From contig NZ_KB911583.1 in assembly GCF_000383615.1 (NCBI RefSeq), forward strand, positions 781,462 to 845,461: a stretch of DNA of 64,000 nucleotides, written 5' to 3'. The first letter of the stretch is position 1. The number at the start of each line of letters is the position of its first letter. Positions 8,219 to 16,246 of this stretch are shown one piece after another. The translations under genes were made by a program, and so were the position numbers. A model generated the notes under the pieces. That model worked only from the letters and a program-made list of their open reading frames with translations. It was not told the origin of the DNA and did no database searches. The DNA is from Streptomyces canus 299MFChir4.1 (GTDB taxonomy: Bacteria > Actinomycetota > Actinomycetes > Streptomycetales > Streptomycetaceae).

Positions 8219-8849
8219 GATCGCCGACGCGATCAACCGTATGCACCGGCGGGTCGGCACCCGGCAGGTCGAGGCCGGCGAGGCCCGCACGGTCCTGCTG
8301 CGCCGTACGTACGACGCCGAAGTCGCCGACGTGTGGGACGCCGTGACCTCTCCCGAGCGGATCGCCCGCTGGTTCATGCCGGTCAGCGGCGAGCTCAAGG
8401 TGGGCGGCCGCTACCAGCTGGAGGGCAACGCCGGCGGCGAGATCCTCGAGTGCGTGGAACCCGAGCGGTTGCGGGTGAGCTGGCTGTACGGCCCCGACCC
8501 GGGCTTCAGCGAGGTCGAGGTGCGCCTGACCGCCGAGGACGGGGAGCGCACGGTCCTCGAACTGGAGCACGTGGCCGTCGTACCGGACGGCTTCTGGGAC
8601 CAGTTCGGGCCCGGCGCCGTCGGAGTCGGCTGGGACCTGGGGCTCTACGGACTCGCCCTGCACCTCGCGGGCGGCGGCCTCGACAAGGAGGAGGCCGCGA
8701 CCTGGCACACCACGCCCGAGGGCAGCGCGTTCATCACCGGCTCGGGCGAGGGATGGGGTGAGGCGTACGCCGCCTCCGGCGCGGACCGGGAGACGGCGGC
8801 GAGGACGACGGCCGCGACGATCGCGTTCTACACGGGAACGGAAGCCTGA
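8211..8849 (+). CDS. SRPBCC (AHSA1-like) domain protein
   Basis: 212 residues with the activator-of-Hsp90-type START/SRPBCC fold: VLLRRTYDAEVADVWDAVTSPERIARWFMPVSGELKVGGRY followed by ILECVEPERLRVSWLYG and the long C-terminal helix GWDLGLYGLALHL. The fold binds hydrophobic ligands; no specific ligand can be deduced. It overlaps the ArsR-like gene by 8 bp, a pairing common in actinobacteria in which the repressor controls its SRPBCC partner. It converges on the lipoprotein gene, leaving only 15 bp between stops. Confidence 0.87.
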   Translation: MSEIADAINRMHRRVGTRQVEAGEARTVLLRRTYDAEVADVWDAVTSPERIARWFMPVSGELKVGGRYQLEGNAGGEILECVEPERLRVSWLYGPDPGFSEVEVRLTAEDGERTVLELEHVAVVPDGFWDQFGPGAVGVGWDLGLYGLALHLAGGGLDKEEAATWHTTPEGSAFITGSGEGWGEAYAASGADRETAARTTAATIAFYTGTEA

Positions 8850-8864
8850 CGCCCCGTCCCCGGC

Positions 8865-9497
8865 TCAGCCGACGCGCAGGGTGCGCCGCGCCAGCTCGTA
8901 CGCCGGGAGCATCTCCTCGTGTTCGTCGGTGTCGAGTCCGCCGAGATGCACCACCACCGGCCCATTGGCGGTGGTGACGGCGAAGGCGCTCTCCTCCTTC
9001 GTCTCGTCCAGGAGCTCGCTGGCGTAGAGGTACTCGACCTTCGTACCCGAGAGGCCACCGGACGTGAACGCGCTGTACTTCTCCTTGCTCACTCCGTCCT
9101 CGGCCGCGACGAAGGCCTCCAGCACGGTCCGGGCGTCGGCGTCACCGGACCTTCCGGTCCATACCCGCAGGAAGCCGATGCTGCCCGCGGGTTTGGCGTC
9201 GATCTCGCAGGCCAGGGTGACGGGCCCCTGGCTCAGCGGCGCCTTCACCGCCTCGGCCTTCCAGCTCTTGGCGAGGTCGAAGGTGACGGGCAGCTCGCAC
9301 GCCGAGCCGGCGGCGCCGATGGTGCCGCCGCTGCTCGCGGTCGAGCGGTCCCGGCCGGAAGTCTCCGCGGTCGCCGACGGGCGCCCGGACGCTGTGGAGT
9401 CGTCCCCCTCGCCGGCCTCCGAACAGCCCGTCAGCACACCCGCCAGCAACGCCGCATGGGCTATCCGAAGCCATGTGTTCCCCGCCCTGACCAGCAT
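8865..9497 (-). CDS. Secreted lipoprotein of unknown function
   Basis: About 210 residues beginning with a lipoprotein signal peptide whose lipobox is LTGC (context LLAGVLTGCSEAG), followed by a Ser/Thr/Gly-rich linker and one compact domain (CELPVTFDLAKSWKAEAV ... PAYELARRTLRVG). The ATG at 9497 has a GGAGGGAG RBS 8 bp upstream; an earlier in-frame ATG at 9515 has none. Lipidation at the Cys would anchor it outside the membrane. The domain is not one I can name; similar small lipoproteins are common in Streptomyces. Confidence 0.8.
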   Translation of the reverse strand: MLVRAGNTWLRIAHAALLAGVLTGCSEAGEGDDSTASGRPSATAETSGRDRSTASSGGTIGAAGSACELPVTFDLAKSWKAEAVKAPLSQGPVTLACEIDAKPAGSIGFLRVWTGRSGDADARTVLEAFVAAEDGVSKEKYSAFTSGGLSGTKVEYLYASELLDETKEESAFAVTTANGPVVVHLGGLDTDEHEEMLPAYELARRTLRVG

Positions 9498-9585
9498 GGC
9501 CGAGACTCCCTCCATTCAGTGGTGGTACTCGAAGGAGTCAGGTTAGGTGGCACGAATAACGAATCGTGCAGCGATGGGGGAAGCG

Positions 9586-10368
9586 TTGTTGACCTTCGAC
9601 GAGTACTGCGACGCGATCGTCGCCCAGACCGATCTGCTCACCCGGCACGTCAAGGGCGCCGACCCGGCCGCTCAGGTGCCCACCTGCCCCGGCTGGGACC
9701 TCGGCCGGCTGCTGCGGCACGTGGGTGGCGATCACCGCTGGGCGGAGGAGATCGTACGGACCCGGGCCACCGAGCCGATCGACGACGACCCGGTCAACGA
9801 CCCGGCCGCCTACGCCGGCCTCGACGACTCCGCAATCGGCGGCTGGCTCGCCGAGGGCGCCACGAGGCTGGCCGGCACCCTGCGCGCGGCCGGGCCCGAC
9901 GTGCCGGTGTGGACTCCCGCCGACGAGCACCTGGTCCAGCAGTCCGCGATGTTCTGGGCGCGGCGCATGACGTACGAGACCCTGCTGCACCGGGCCGACG
10001 CGGCACTCGTGACCGGGGCGGAGTTCGTGGTCGAGGAGTCTCTCGCGGTGGACGCCGTGGAGGAGTGGCTGGAGTTCTCCACCGTTCCCGAGGCCTACGA
10101 GCCGCTCCCGGGCGTGCCCGAACTGCTCGGGAACGGGCGGATCCTGGGCTTCGACGCGGGAGCCGCGGGGGAGTGGCTGCTCGACCTCGGCGGAGACCGA
10201 CCGGTGTGGCGGCGCGGGACCGGCGTGGCCGCCGTGAGCGTGTGCGGTCCGGTCACTGACCTGCTCCTGTTCCTCTACGCCCGTCCGGCGCCCGGTGTCG
10301 AGACGCGGGGGGACTCGGAACTGCTTGAGCTGTGGCTGAGGCGCACCCGGTTCTGGCTGGAGGCCTAG
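9586..10368 (+). CDS. Mycothiol-dependent maleylpyruvate isomerase-family protein (DinB-like)
   Basis: About 260 residues of the actinobacterial maleylpyruvate isomerase family: FDEYCDAIVAQTDLL, then TCPGWDLGRLLRHVGGDHRW with a metal-ligand His, ARRMTYETLLHRADA with the Glu and His ligands, and a C-terminal sterol-carrier-like domain containing VCGPVTDLLLFLYAR. Members use mycothiol with a divalent metal, but most have unknown substrates. A GGGGGAAG sequence at 9576-9583 supports the TTG at 9586 (or 9589). GTG 9547 and ATG 9574 are in frame but poorly supported by an RBS. No aromatic-degradation genes adjoin it. Confidence 0.82.
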   Translation: MLTFDEYCDAIVAQTDLLTRHVKGADPAAQVPTCPGWDLGRLLRHVGGDHRWAEEIVRTRATEPIDDDPVNDPAAYAGLDDSAIGGWLAEGATRLAGTLRAAGPDVPVWTPADEHLVQQSAMFWARRMTYETLLHRADAALVTGAEFVVEESLAVDAVEEWLEFSTVPEAYEPLPGVPELLGNGRILGFDAGAAGEWLLDLGGDRPVWRRGTGVAAVSVCGPVTDLLLFLYARPAPGVETRGDSELLELWLRRTRFWLEA

Positions 10369-10421
10369 ACGCGCGAAGGGGCAGGTGTGGCCGAAGCCAC
10401 GTGCCGGGGGAGGCCGGAGCC

Positions 10422-11018
10422 ATGTCGTCCCGGCGGGACCGCGGGCTACGGTTCGCGCAGTCCCCTCTCCCCAGCACCTCGGGCGGCCCGGCAGTGCAAG
10501 CAGATCTCTCCCCGGTCATCGCGGCGACCGCTCACTGGCTGACCCGCGCCTATCCACCGGCCGGCGGCGCCCTGGCCGCCGCGTTGTGCGAGGTGCAGGC
10601 CCGGCAGGCCGTGACGGTCGCCGCCTGGCTGCGCTATCCGACGGCGATGGACGCCGCGCTCGTCGGGATGGCGGGTCCGGGCGGCTCCGACCGCCTCGAC
10701 TGGGCCACCGGCGCGGACGCCACCGACCGGGACGCCGAGGACCGTGCCTGGCGTACCTGGGTGGACGAGGTCGTGGCCAGCTGGGCGGCCTGTCTGCTCT
10801 CCCATCCCGAACTGGCCGAACGGGCGGTGGCCGGCCTCGCGCAGGGCGAGCACACGACGGGCTCACCGGCCGCGTTCCGCCGTCTGCTCGCCCCGGACGC
10901 TACGGACCGGAATGCCGCCGCCCTGCTCCGCCACCCCGACCTGGTCGCAACAGTGGCCGGGCTGCACCGGGGCGAGCTGCTGGACCGGCTGGGGTCGGAC
11001 GAGGCGCTGGCCGCCTGA
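10422..11018 (+). CDS. Conserved hypothetical protein, Ala-rich, helical
   Basis: 198 residues starting at ATG 10422 behind GGGGGAGGCCGGAG. It is alanine-rich with repeated leucine-containing helices (AATAHWLTRAYPPAGGALAAALCEVQARQAVTVAAWLRY, shown here in part) and a C-terminal HPDLVATVAGLHRGELLDRL. No catalytic motif, signal peptide or membrane segment is seen. It begins 54 bp after the mycothiol-dependent protein on the same strand and may share its transcript. I do not recognise the family. Confidence 0.68.
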   Translation: MSSRRDRGLRFAQSPLPSTSGGPAVQADLSPVIAATAHWLTRAYPPAGGALAAALCEVQARQAVTVAAWLRYPTAMDAALVGMAGPGGSDRLDWATGADATDRDAEDRAWRTWVDEVVASWAACLLSHPELAERAVAGLAQGEHTTGSPAAFRRLLAPDATDRNAAALLRHPDLVATVAGLHRGELLDRLGSDEALAA

Positions 11019-11044
11019 GAACGGGCGCCCGCGTCCCCGAAACC

Positions 11045-11608
11045 TCAGTCCTCCTTGCCGCGGCCCGAGAGCGCGTCCCGGAGCCGGTCGACCAGGCCGG
11101 TTCCCGGAGCGAGGAGCTTGTTCGCCGGAGGAGTGTCCGGAGCCGACGGGTGCGGGCGGGTCGGCGCCATCTTCTTGGCGCGGCGCACCTTCTCGCCCAG
11201 GTCGTTCAGCTCCTTCTCCGAGCACGCGACACGCAGCTGCGGGAAGAGGGTCTCCTCCTCCTCGGCGATGTGCGAGCGGACCTCGCTCATCAGCTCGCCG
11301 ATGAGCCGGTCGAACTCGGGGTCGTCCGCCTCGCAGCGCTCCAGGTCCTTCATGAGCTGTTCGGCCTTGGAGTGGTCCTCGATCTCCCGGTCGGCCATGG
11401 TGTTCCCGTTGACCAGGTGCTCCCGTACCGCCGGGTAGAGGTACTCCTCCTCCGCGACCGAGTGCCGGATCAGCTCCATGGTGGCCTGGTCGGCGTACAC
11501 CTTCCGCTTCTTCTCACCGGGCGCCAGCGCCTCGATCTTCCCGAACAGTTCCTCGACCTCGTGGTGATCGGTCACCAGCTCGTCGATGACGTTTCCTCCG
11601 TGTCCCAT
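11045..11608 (-). CDS. Hemerythrin HHE cation-binding domain protein
   Basis: 187 residues. The four-helix hemerythrin ligands are in order: DELVTDHHEVEELF, MELIRHSVAEEEYLYP, REIEDHSKAEQLMKDL and VRSHIAEEEETLFPQL, i.e. the HxxxE and single-His pattern that binds a diiron centre. A basic, proline-rich C-terminal tail (about 145-187) follows. Streptomyces hemerythrin-like proteins are linked to oxygen sensing or oxidative stress. The ATG at 11608 is preceded by GGGGACGGAGGTGAGAG. It lies upstream-to-downstream with the two small genes at 11661-12340 on the same strand, 52 bp after them. Confidence 0.9.
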   Translation of the reverse strand: MGHGGNVIDELVTDHHEVEELFGKIEALAPGEKKRKVYADQATMELIRHSVAEEEYLYPAVREHLVNGNTMADREIEDHSKAEQLMKDLERCEADDPEFDRLIGELMSEVRSHIAEEEETLFPQLRVACSEKELNDLGEKVRRAKKMAPTRPHPSAPDTPPANKLLAPGTGLVDRLRDALSGRGKED

Positions 11609-11660
11609 GTTCTCTCACCTCCGTCCCCCGGGTGCCCTGTGCCGCACTCTCTACGCCTGG

Positions 11661-12110
11661 TCACAGGCTTGTCAGGGCCTGTGGGGACAACTGTTTGATC
11701 AAGGTGTTGGTCCAGCGCATCTGGCGCGGGGTCTGCGGGTGGCACGCCGACGCCGGTTCCAGCAGCCGTTCGTCCCGGGTCGCCCGGGCGGCCTGCGCGA
11801 GCATCTCCCAGTGCAACGCGTTCTCCGTGGCGGCCAGGTGCAGGGCACGCAGGTCGTGGAGGAGAAGCAGACCTTCAGGTCCCTCGCCGGAGGTGGGTTC
11901 GAGCGTGTCGTCGTCGAGGCGCAGCCCTTCGGCAGCGGCGTGCTCGGCGAGCCGCCCCGCATGCTCGCGCGACCAGGCGGCGAGGTCTCGGGCGACGTGG
12001 TGGACCTCGTGTTCCTCGGTGTGCCGCTCGGACACGGCCACCAGGCTCCGCGCCAGCTGCCGCTCCCCGTGGTGCAGGGCGCGCAGGGTGTGGGCGATGC
12101 CGTCCTTCAT
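11661..12110 (-). CDS. Small His/Glu-rich helical protein, possibly ferritin- or hemerythrin-like
   Basis: 149 residues, predominantly helical and rich in His and Glu (LHHGERQLA, ERHTEEHEVHHVARDLA, SREHAGRLAEHAAAEG, ALHLAATENALHWEMLAQAA). Spacing of E/H pairs resembles ferritin-like or hemerythrin-like bundles, but I cannot assign a family. Its ATG overlaps the stop of the upstream small gene (ATGA, 12107-12110), so it is translationally coupled, and the hemerythrin gene follows. A metal- or redox-linked role is only inferred from composition and context. Confidence 0.68.
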   Translation of the reverse strand: MKDGIAHTLRALHHGERQLARSLVAVSERHTEEHEVHHVARDLAAWSREHAGRLAEHAAAEGLRLDDDTLEPTSGEGPEGLLLLHDLRALHLAATENALHWEMLAQAARATRDERLLEPASACHPQTPRQMRWTNTLIKQLSPQALTSL

Positions 12111-12340
12111 GGCGTGCCTCCGGGCTCGCGTCCCCGTACGCCCGCCATCCGGCCGTCGACGACGGCGATGTCCATGGCGTCACCGCCTGAGTGCAGCAGC
12201 GACGCCGCACCCACCCACCTCCGCACCGCGCCGGGCTCCACCCCCTCCGCGAGATACGTGTCCACCCTGGGCGGCCAGTCCTCGTGGCGCCGGTACGGCG
12301 TCCGGGCGCCCCAGGGATCCGCGATCCGGTCCGCCTTCAT
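12107..12340 (-). pseudogene. N-terminal fragment of a molybdopterin-dependent oxidoreductase
   Basis: 77 codons from ATG 12340 (RBS GGGAGG). The text PWGARTPYRRHEDWP, RVDTYLAEGVEPGAV, RWVGAASLLHSGGDAMDI and AVVDGRMAGVRGR corresponds to the extreme N-terminus of the large Streptomyces molybdopterin oxidoreductases, as I remember that family. Intact members continue for several hundred more residues. Here the reading diverges right after GVRGR and stops at 12107, overlapping the next start. The translated start and RBS survive, so a short peptide may still be made. Alternatively it is a genuine small protein; the missing catalytic body makes a relic more likely. Confidence 0.55.
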
Positions 12341-12478
12341 GAGCGGCCTCCCTGACAACTCCTGCTGCTCGCTCCTGAGTACCCGTGCCCGGAGCCGGTA
12401 ACGGTGTCCGGGTGTAAGAGGGGCCGTTGGAAGGAACCCGCACCAGGACACAGCCGTACGACCTCTGGGGAGGCCTTT

Positions 12479-13669
12479 GTGACCGACGCCGTGGACGAGG
12501 TGCTCGCGCGAGTGCGCGGAGAGGTGGCCGCACGGGCGGATCGGCTGTGGGACATGGCGCGGATGCTGCATTGCGACCCGGAGTACGCCTTCGAGGAGCA
12601 CCGGGCGGCCGCCCTGCTGTGCGGGGAACTCGAATGGGCGGGGTTCACGGTGCGGCGGGATGTCGCCGGCCTGCCCACCGCGTTCACGGCGCGCTCCGGC
12701 ACCAGGTCCCGCCCCGCGGTGGCCCTGATGCTGGAGTACGACGCGCTGCCCGGCCTCGGCCACGCCTGCGGCCACAATCTGATCGCCGGGGCGGGCTTGG
12801 GCGCGGCGCTGGCCGCCCGAGCGGTGCTCGACCGGGACGCGGGCACCGTGTGGGCGATCGGCACGCCCGCGGAGGAGGTCGGTGGCGGCAAGGTCACCGA
12901 GACCGACGCCGGGGTGTTCGACGACGTCGACGCGGCGCTGATGTTCCACCCCGGTGTGCACAGCTGGCAGTGGGCGCCGCTGACCGCGCAGGCCCAGTAC
13001 CGGGTCGGGTTCCGCGGGCGCGCCGCCCACCCGACCGGGAATCCCACCGAGGGCATCGACGCGCTCGCCGCGCTCATCCAGCTGTTCAACACCCTGGCCG
13101 TGGTCGGGCGCAGGCTGCCCGAGGGCTCGCATGTGCAGGGCATCGTCACGGACGGCGGCAAGGCCACCAACATCGTCCCCGAGTACGCGGAGGGTCTCTT
13201 CGGGCTGCGCGCGCTGACCACGGCCGCCCTGGAGGACCTGGCGGGGGAGCTGCTGACCTGCGCCCAGGGCGTGGCACGGGCGACGGGCACGACGGTCACG
13301 GTGGAACGGGCCACGCCGCGCTACGAGCACTTCAGGGACAGCACGGTGCTGTCGGCCCGGTTCGCCCGGCACTTGGCAGGAACGGGCATCGAGATGACAC
13401 CGCCCGCGCCGGGCGTCTACCTGGGCTCCTCCGACGCCGGCAACGTCAGCGGACGGGTGCCCGCCATCCACCCCTTCGTGGCGATCATGGAGGAGGACGG
13501 TTCGGACCACACTCCCGAGTTCGCCGTCGCGGCCGGATCCGAGCGCGGCCGACGGGTGATGCTCGCGGCGGCGGAGGCGCTGGCCTGTACCGCGGTGGAG
13601 GTCCTGTTGCGCCCGGAGCTGCGGGACGCGGCGTGGGAGGACCACGACCGGGCGTCCGTCCGCGGCTGA
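12479..13669 (+). CDS. M20-family metallopeptidase / amidohydrolase (AbgB-like)
   Basis: 396-residue zinc hydrolase of the M20D group. Motifs: MLEYDALPGLGHACGHN with metal ligands, TPAEEVGGGK with catalytic Glu residues, MFHPGVHSWQW, the dimerisation-domain sequence FRGRAAHPTGNPTEGIDAL, and the C-terminal ligand region SDAGNVSGRVPAIHPF with a DHTPEF motif. Relatives cleave p-aminobenzoyl-glutamate or N-acyl amino acids. The GTG at 12479 sits 5 bp after GGGGAGG; upstream in-frame codons lack an RBS. No partner gene suggests a substrate. Cytosolic. Confidence 0.88.
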   Translation: MTDAVDEVLARVRGEVAARADRLWDMARMLHCDPEYAFEEHRAAALLCGELEWAGFTVRRDVAGLPTAFTARSGTRSRPAVALMLEYDALPGLGHACGHNLIAGAGLGAALAARAVLDRDAGTVWAIGTPAEEVGGGKVTETDAGVFDDVDAALMFHPGVHSWQWAPLTAQAQYRVGFRGRAAHPTGNPTEGIDALAALIQLFNTLAVVGRRLPEGSHVQGIVTDGGKATNIVPEYAEGLFGLRALTTAALEDLAGELLTCAQGVARATGTTVTVERATPRYEHFRDSTVLSARFARHLAGTGIEMTPPAPGVYLGSSDAGNVSGRVPAIHPFVAIMEEDGSDHTPEFAVAAGSERGRRVMLAAAEALACTAVEVLLRPELRDAAWEDHDRASVRG

Positions 13670-13717
13670 GGGGGCCCGCTGCCGGTGCGCGCCCCCGGTC
13701 GGTGTTCGGAGGAACCG

Positions 13718-14443
13718 TCAGCCGGCGTGCAGGTGATACACGTTGAACGCCCGCCGGATCACGGGCTGGGCCACGTTGCGCACCCGCACGCCGCCGGCCG
13801 TCATCCCGTGCTCCGTGCCCGCGTGGGCGTGTCCGTGCACGCTCAGGTCGGCCCCCGCGGTGTCGATCGCCTCGGCCAGCAGATAACTGCCGAGGAACGG
13901 ATAGATCTCCGGCGGCTCACCCGCCAGTGTGTCGGCGACGGGGGAGAAGTGGGTGAGCGCCACCCGCGTCCCGCAGCCCTGCCGCTCCAGTTCCTCCAGC
14001 GCGGTGCGCAGTCCGTCCGCGCAGCGCCGTGAGTACCGTACGAACTCCTTCATCAGCGGTTCGCCGAACTCCCCGGCGCTGCGGCCCACGAACCCGCCGC
14101 CGAAGCCCTTGGTGCCGGCGACACCCACGCGGGTGCCGCCGCACTCGACGATCGTCCCCTCGCCCTCGAGGACCCGCACACCGGCGTCTTCCAGGAGGGC
14201 CGCGACCTTCTCGGGCTGCTCGTCGTGGTGGTCGTGGTTGCCGAGCACCGCCACGACCGGCACCGGAAGGTCCCGTACCTCCTGGGCCACCACCCGGGCT
14301 TCCTCCGGCGTGCCGTGCCGGGTGAGGTCCCCGGCCAGCAGAAGCAGGTCGGCGCAGTCCGGCAGGGTCTCGAAGGCGGGACGCAGCACCCCTTGGCTCT
14401 CCGGGCCCATGTGGATGTCCCCCACGGCGGCGACGCGGATCAC
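13718..14443 (-). CDS. Calcineurin-like metallophosphoesterase
   Basis: 241 residues with the complete metallophosphoesterase signature: VGDIHMG (DxH), LLLAGDLTR (GD), VAVLGNHDHH (GNHD), ALTHFSP and HGHAHAGTEHG (GHxH). Such enzymes hydrolyse phosphomonoesters or diesters with two metal ions. The GTG at 14443 follows GGAGGAG and overlaps the BON-domain gene's stop by 4 bp. It is the last of three tightly coupled genes (nucleotidyltransferase, BON, phosphoesterase), suggesting a shared process. The substrate is unknown. Confidence 0.9.
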   Translation of the reverse strand: MIRVAAVGDIHMGPESQGVLRPAFETLPDCADLLLLAGDLTRHGTPEEARVVAQEVRDLPVPVVAVLGNHDHHDEQPEKVAALLEDAGVRVLEGEGTIVECGGTRVGVAGTKGFGGGFVGRSAGEFGEPLMKEFVRYSRRCADGLRTALEELERQGCGTRVALTHFSPVADTLAGEPPEIYPFLGSYLLAEAIDTAGADLSVHGHAHAGTEHGMTAGGVRVRNVAQPVIRRAFNVYHLHAG

Positions 14444-14712
14444 GGCAGCTCCTCCGCATGGTCGGGCGTGGCGGTCTCGGCGACCACCACGTCGGTGTGC
14501 ACGGACAGCCCGGCCAGCTCCTCGTGGACGGTCCGCAGTACGGTCTCCCGGCACTGCGCGGACGGCACGGTGCCGGTGACCACGACGGCCCCGGCCCGCA
14601 CCTCGGCGCGCACTCCCAGCTCGCCGAGTTCCTCCGCGGCGAGCCGGTCGCGCAGGTGGGCGACGCGGTACTCGACGTTCTCCTCGGACCGTTCGGGCGC
14701 GGACCTGCTCAT
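14440..14712 (-). CDS. BON-domain protein
   Basis: 90 residues nearly filled by one BON (OsmY/nodulation) domain: VAHLRDRLAAEELGELGVRAEVRAG, VVVTGTVPSAQCRETVLRTV and SVHTDVVVAE. BON domains usually bind membranes or phospholipids in periplasmic proteins, but no signal peptide is present here, so it would act in the cytoplasm. ATG at 14712 follows GAGGAGGAACG. Both ends overlap neighbours by 4 bp, so all three cistrons are coupled. Confidence 0.82.
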   Translation of the reverse strand: MSRSAPERSEENVEYRVAHLRDRLAAEELGELGVRAEVRAGAVVVTGTVPSAQCRETVLRTVHEELAGLSVHTDVVVAETATPDHAEELP

Positions 14713-15383
14713 GACCGTTCCTCCTCGCTCCGCGGCTCGATGACCTCCAGCCGTTCCAGGAAGTAGAAGAACGCGTCCGGCATCGGCGCGTCCCCGCAGC
14801 CCCGGCGTACGGCGTCCCAGTCGACCTTCTCCCGCAGCGCGCGGGCGATCGGCAGGACGGCCCCGAAGTCGCAGTGGTGCTCGGAGAACGCGGACAGCAG
14901 GCTGTGCAGCAGGTCGGTCGGGGACAGCACGGGCATGAACACCGAGTCCACCGAGAGTTCGTGGGCCCGCCCCAGCAGTTCCCTGGTGACGGGCTGATGG
15001 GCCAGTTCGAAGATCAGGTCGACCTGCTGGCCCAGGCAGTCGGCCTTCAGCAGCCAGTCCTCCGGAGGGGTCCGCACCTCCAGACCCGCCTCGCGGAGGG
15101 TCTCTGCCACAAACGGCGCGTCCTCGGGGAGGATCGCGAAGTCGACGTCGTGCTGAAGATTCTGGGCGCCGCCGTGTGCGTACACGGCGACACTGCCCGC
15201 GAGTGCGAACGGGTGCCCTTCCCGTTTCAGAATCGCGCCGACCTGCTTGGCCGCCTCCAGGATCGCCTGGTTGCGGTCGACGGGCAGGCTCGCGGCGAGC
15301 GCGTCGGCGGCGCTCCCCGTCGCCAGTCGCAGTCCGGCGGCGCCCCCGTGGCGGGCGACGTCGTCGTCGGCGTGCTGCGTCAT
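14709..15383 (-). CDS. Nucleotidyltransferase-fold protein
   Basis: 224 residues. FALAGSVAVYAHGGAQNLQ followed by HDVDFAI provides the GS and DxD signature of the pol-beta/MNT nucleotidyltransferase superfamily, and DLIFELAHQPVT supplies a possible third acidic residue. The C-terminal half is helical with a HCDFGAVLPIARALREKVDW segment. It may act as a small NTase of the DUF6036/AbiEii-like kind, but the exact family is uncertain. ATG at 15383 with a GGAAGGGGG RBS starts the three-gene operon. An NTase paired with a phosphoesterase could add and remove the same modification; that is inference. Confidence 0.78.
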   Translation of the reverse strand: MTQHADDDVARHGGAAGLRLATGSAADALAASLPVDRNQAILEAAKQVGAILKREGHPFALAGSVAVYAHGGAQNLQHDVDFAILPEDAPFVAETLREAGLEVRTPPEDWLLKADCLGQQVDLIFELAHQPVTRELLGRAHELSVDSVFMPVLSPTDLLHSLLSAFSEHHCDFGAVLPIARALREKVDWDAVRRGCGDAPMPDAFFYFLERLEVIEPRSEEERS

Positions 15384-16246
15384 CAGTGCCCCCTTCCTGA
15401 CCGGCCCACACCGGAGGGGCCGGGACGGCGAGGCCCGAGTACCCGGGGCTCGGCCGTCGACACGGCGGCACATCGGGCTCGGCGCGCCGTCGCCTTCGGC
15501 CGGTGGGGCAGGGGGTAAGTCGGCGTTGGGGGTCGTGGGTGTCGGTCTGGGGCTGGTGGATGAGTCGGGGTGCGGCCAGGCGGCGGGGTCTTGGAGTGGC
15601 GCGGGCGTTGGCCGTCGACCGGGGGCGGGTCGGCTTTCGGTGGGCGAGGAGTCGGCTTTCCGCTGGTGGATGTGGCCGTTTGCGGCCTGAGGGCGGTCGT
15701 CCTTCGGTAAGTGGCGCTGCCGGCCTCCGGCGAGGGGAGGCCAGCCTTTGGTGGTGGCAGGGGGACGGACTTCGACCGGCGGAGGTGTCGGTGGCGGGAG
15801 TGTCGGATTTCGGTCCGGGGAGATGCGGCCGGGCGCGGTTGCCGACCACCACGGGCATCGGCAGTCCCTTGGAGAAGAGCTGCGAGCGGGTGTTGTAGCG
15901 CTCCGGGCGCCTGGCCGGCCGGCGTCGGCGCCGGCGTGACCGGGCCCAGAACTCCGGCCTGGGCCCGGGTAGCCGAAATTCATGAAGATCGCGGGGGGTG
16001 CCACCCTGGCCCAGGGCATGGAGGCAGCCCGGTCCCGTGCGGATCCTCGACGCACGGTGCTGCGACAGCCCGGAGTGCGCAGGAGTGCCGTGTCCAGGTT
16101 CTTGCCCGGGTCGGGTTTGCGGCCAGGCAGGTAGAAGACGTCAGGACCCGCGGTCCTGCAATGACGAGAACGCGTGGGGACCGGGTGGGTGATCACGGCG
16201 GCCGCCGCGACGAGAGTGCCGCCGTCGGGCCCGGTGACGGGCTCGC
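15384..16246. other. 863-bp stretch without a supported gene
   Basis: Both strands contain long open frames only because stop codons are rare at this GC content. Part of it (about 15500-15780) is simple-sequence-like, with recurring TCGGCTTTC(G/C) and GGTGGTGG words and a low-complexity Pro/Thr/Ala translation. The minus strand at about 15800-16140 has short coding-like patches (YNTRSQLFSKGLPMPVVVG, FYLPGRKPDPGKNLD) in different frames. This could be a decayed gene I cannot identify. No promoter or start supports an intact one. Confidence 0.5.

Noticed and set aside
12107..13645. A 512-codon minus-strand frame across the M20 amidohydrolase
   Set aside because: Only its last 77 codons (from 12340) look like protein with an RBS; the rest is antisense to a gene with full M20 motifs.
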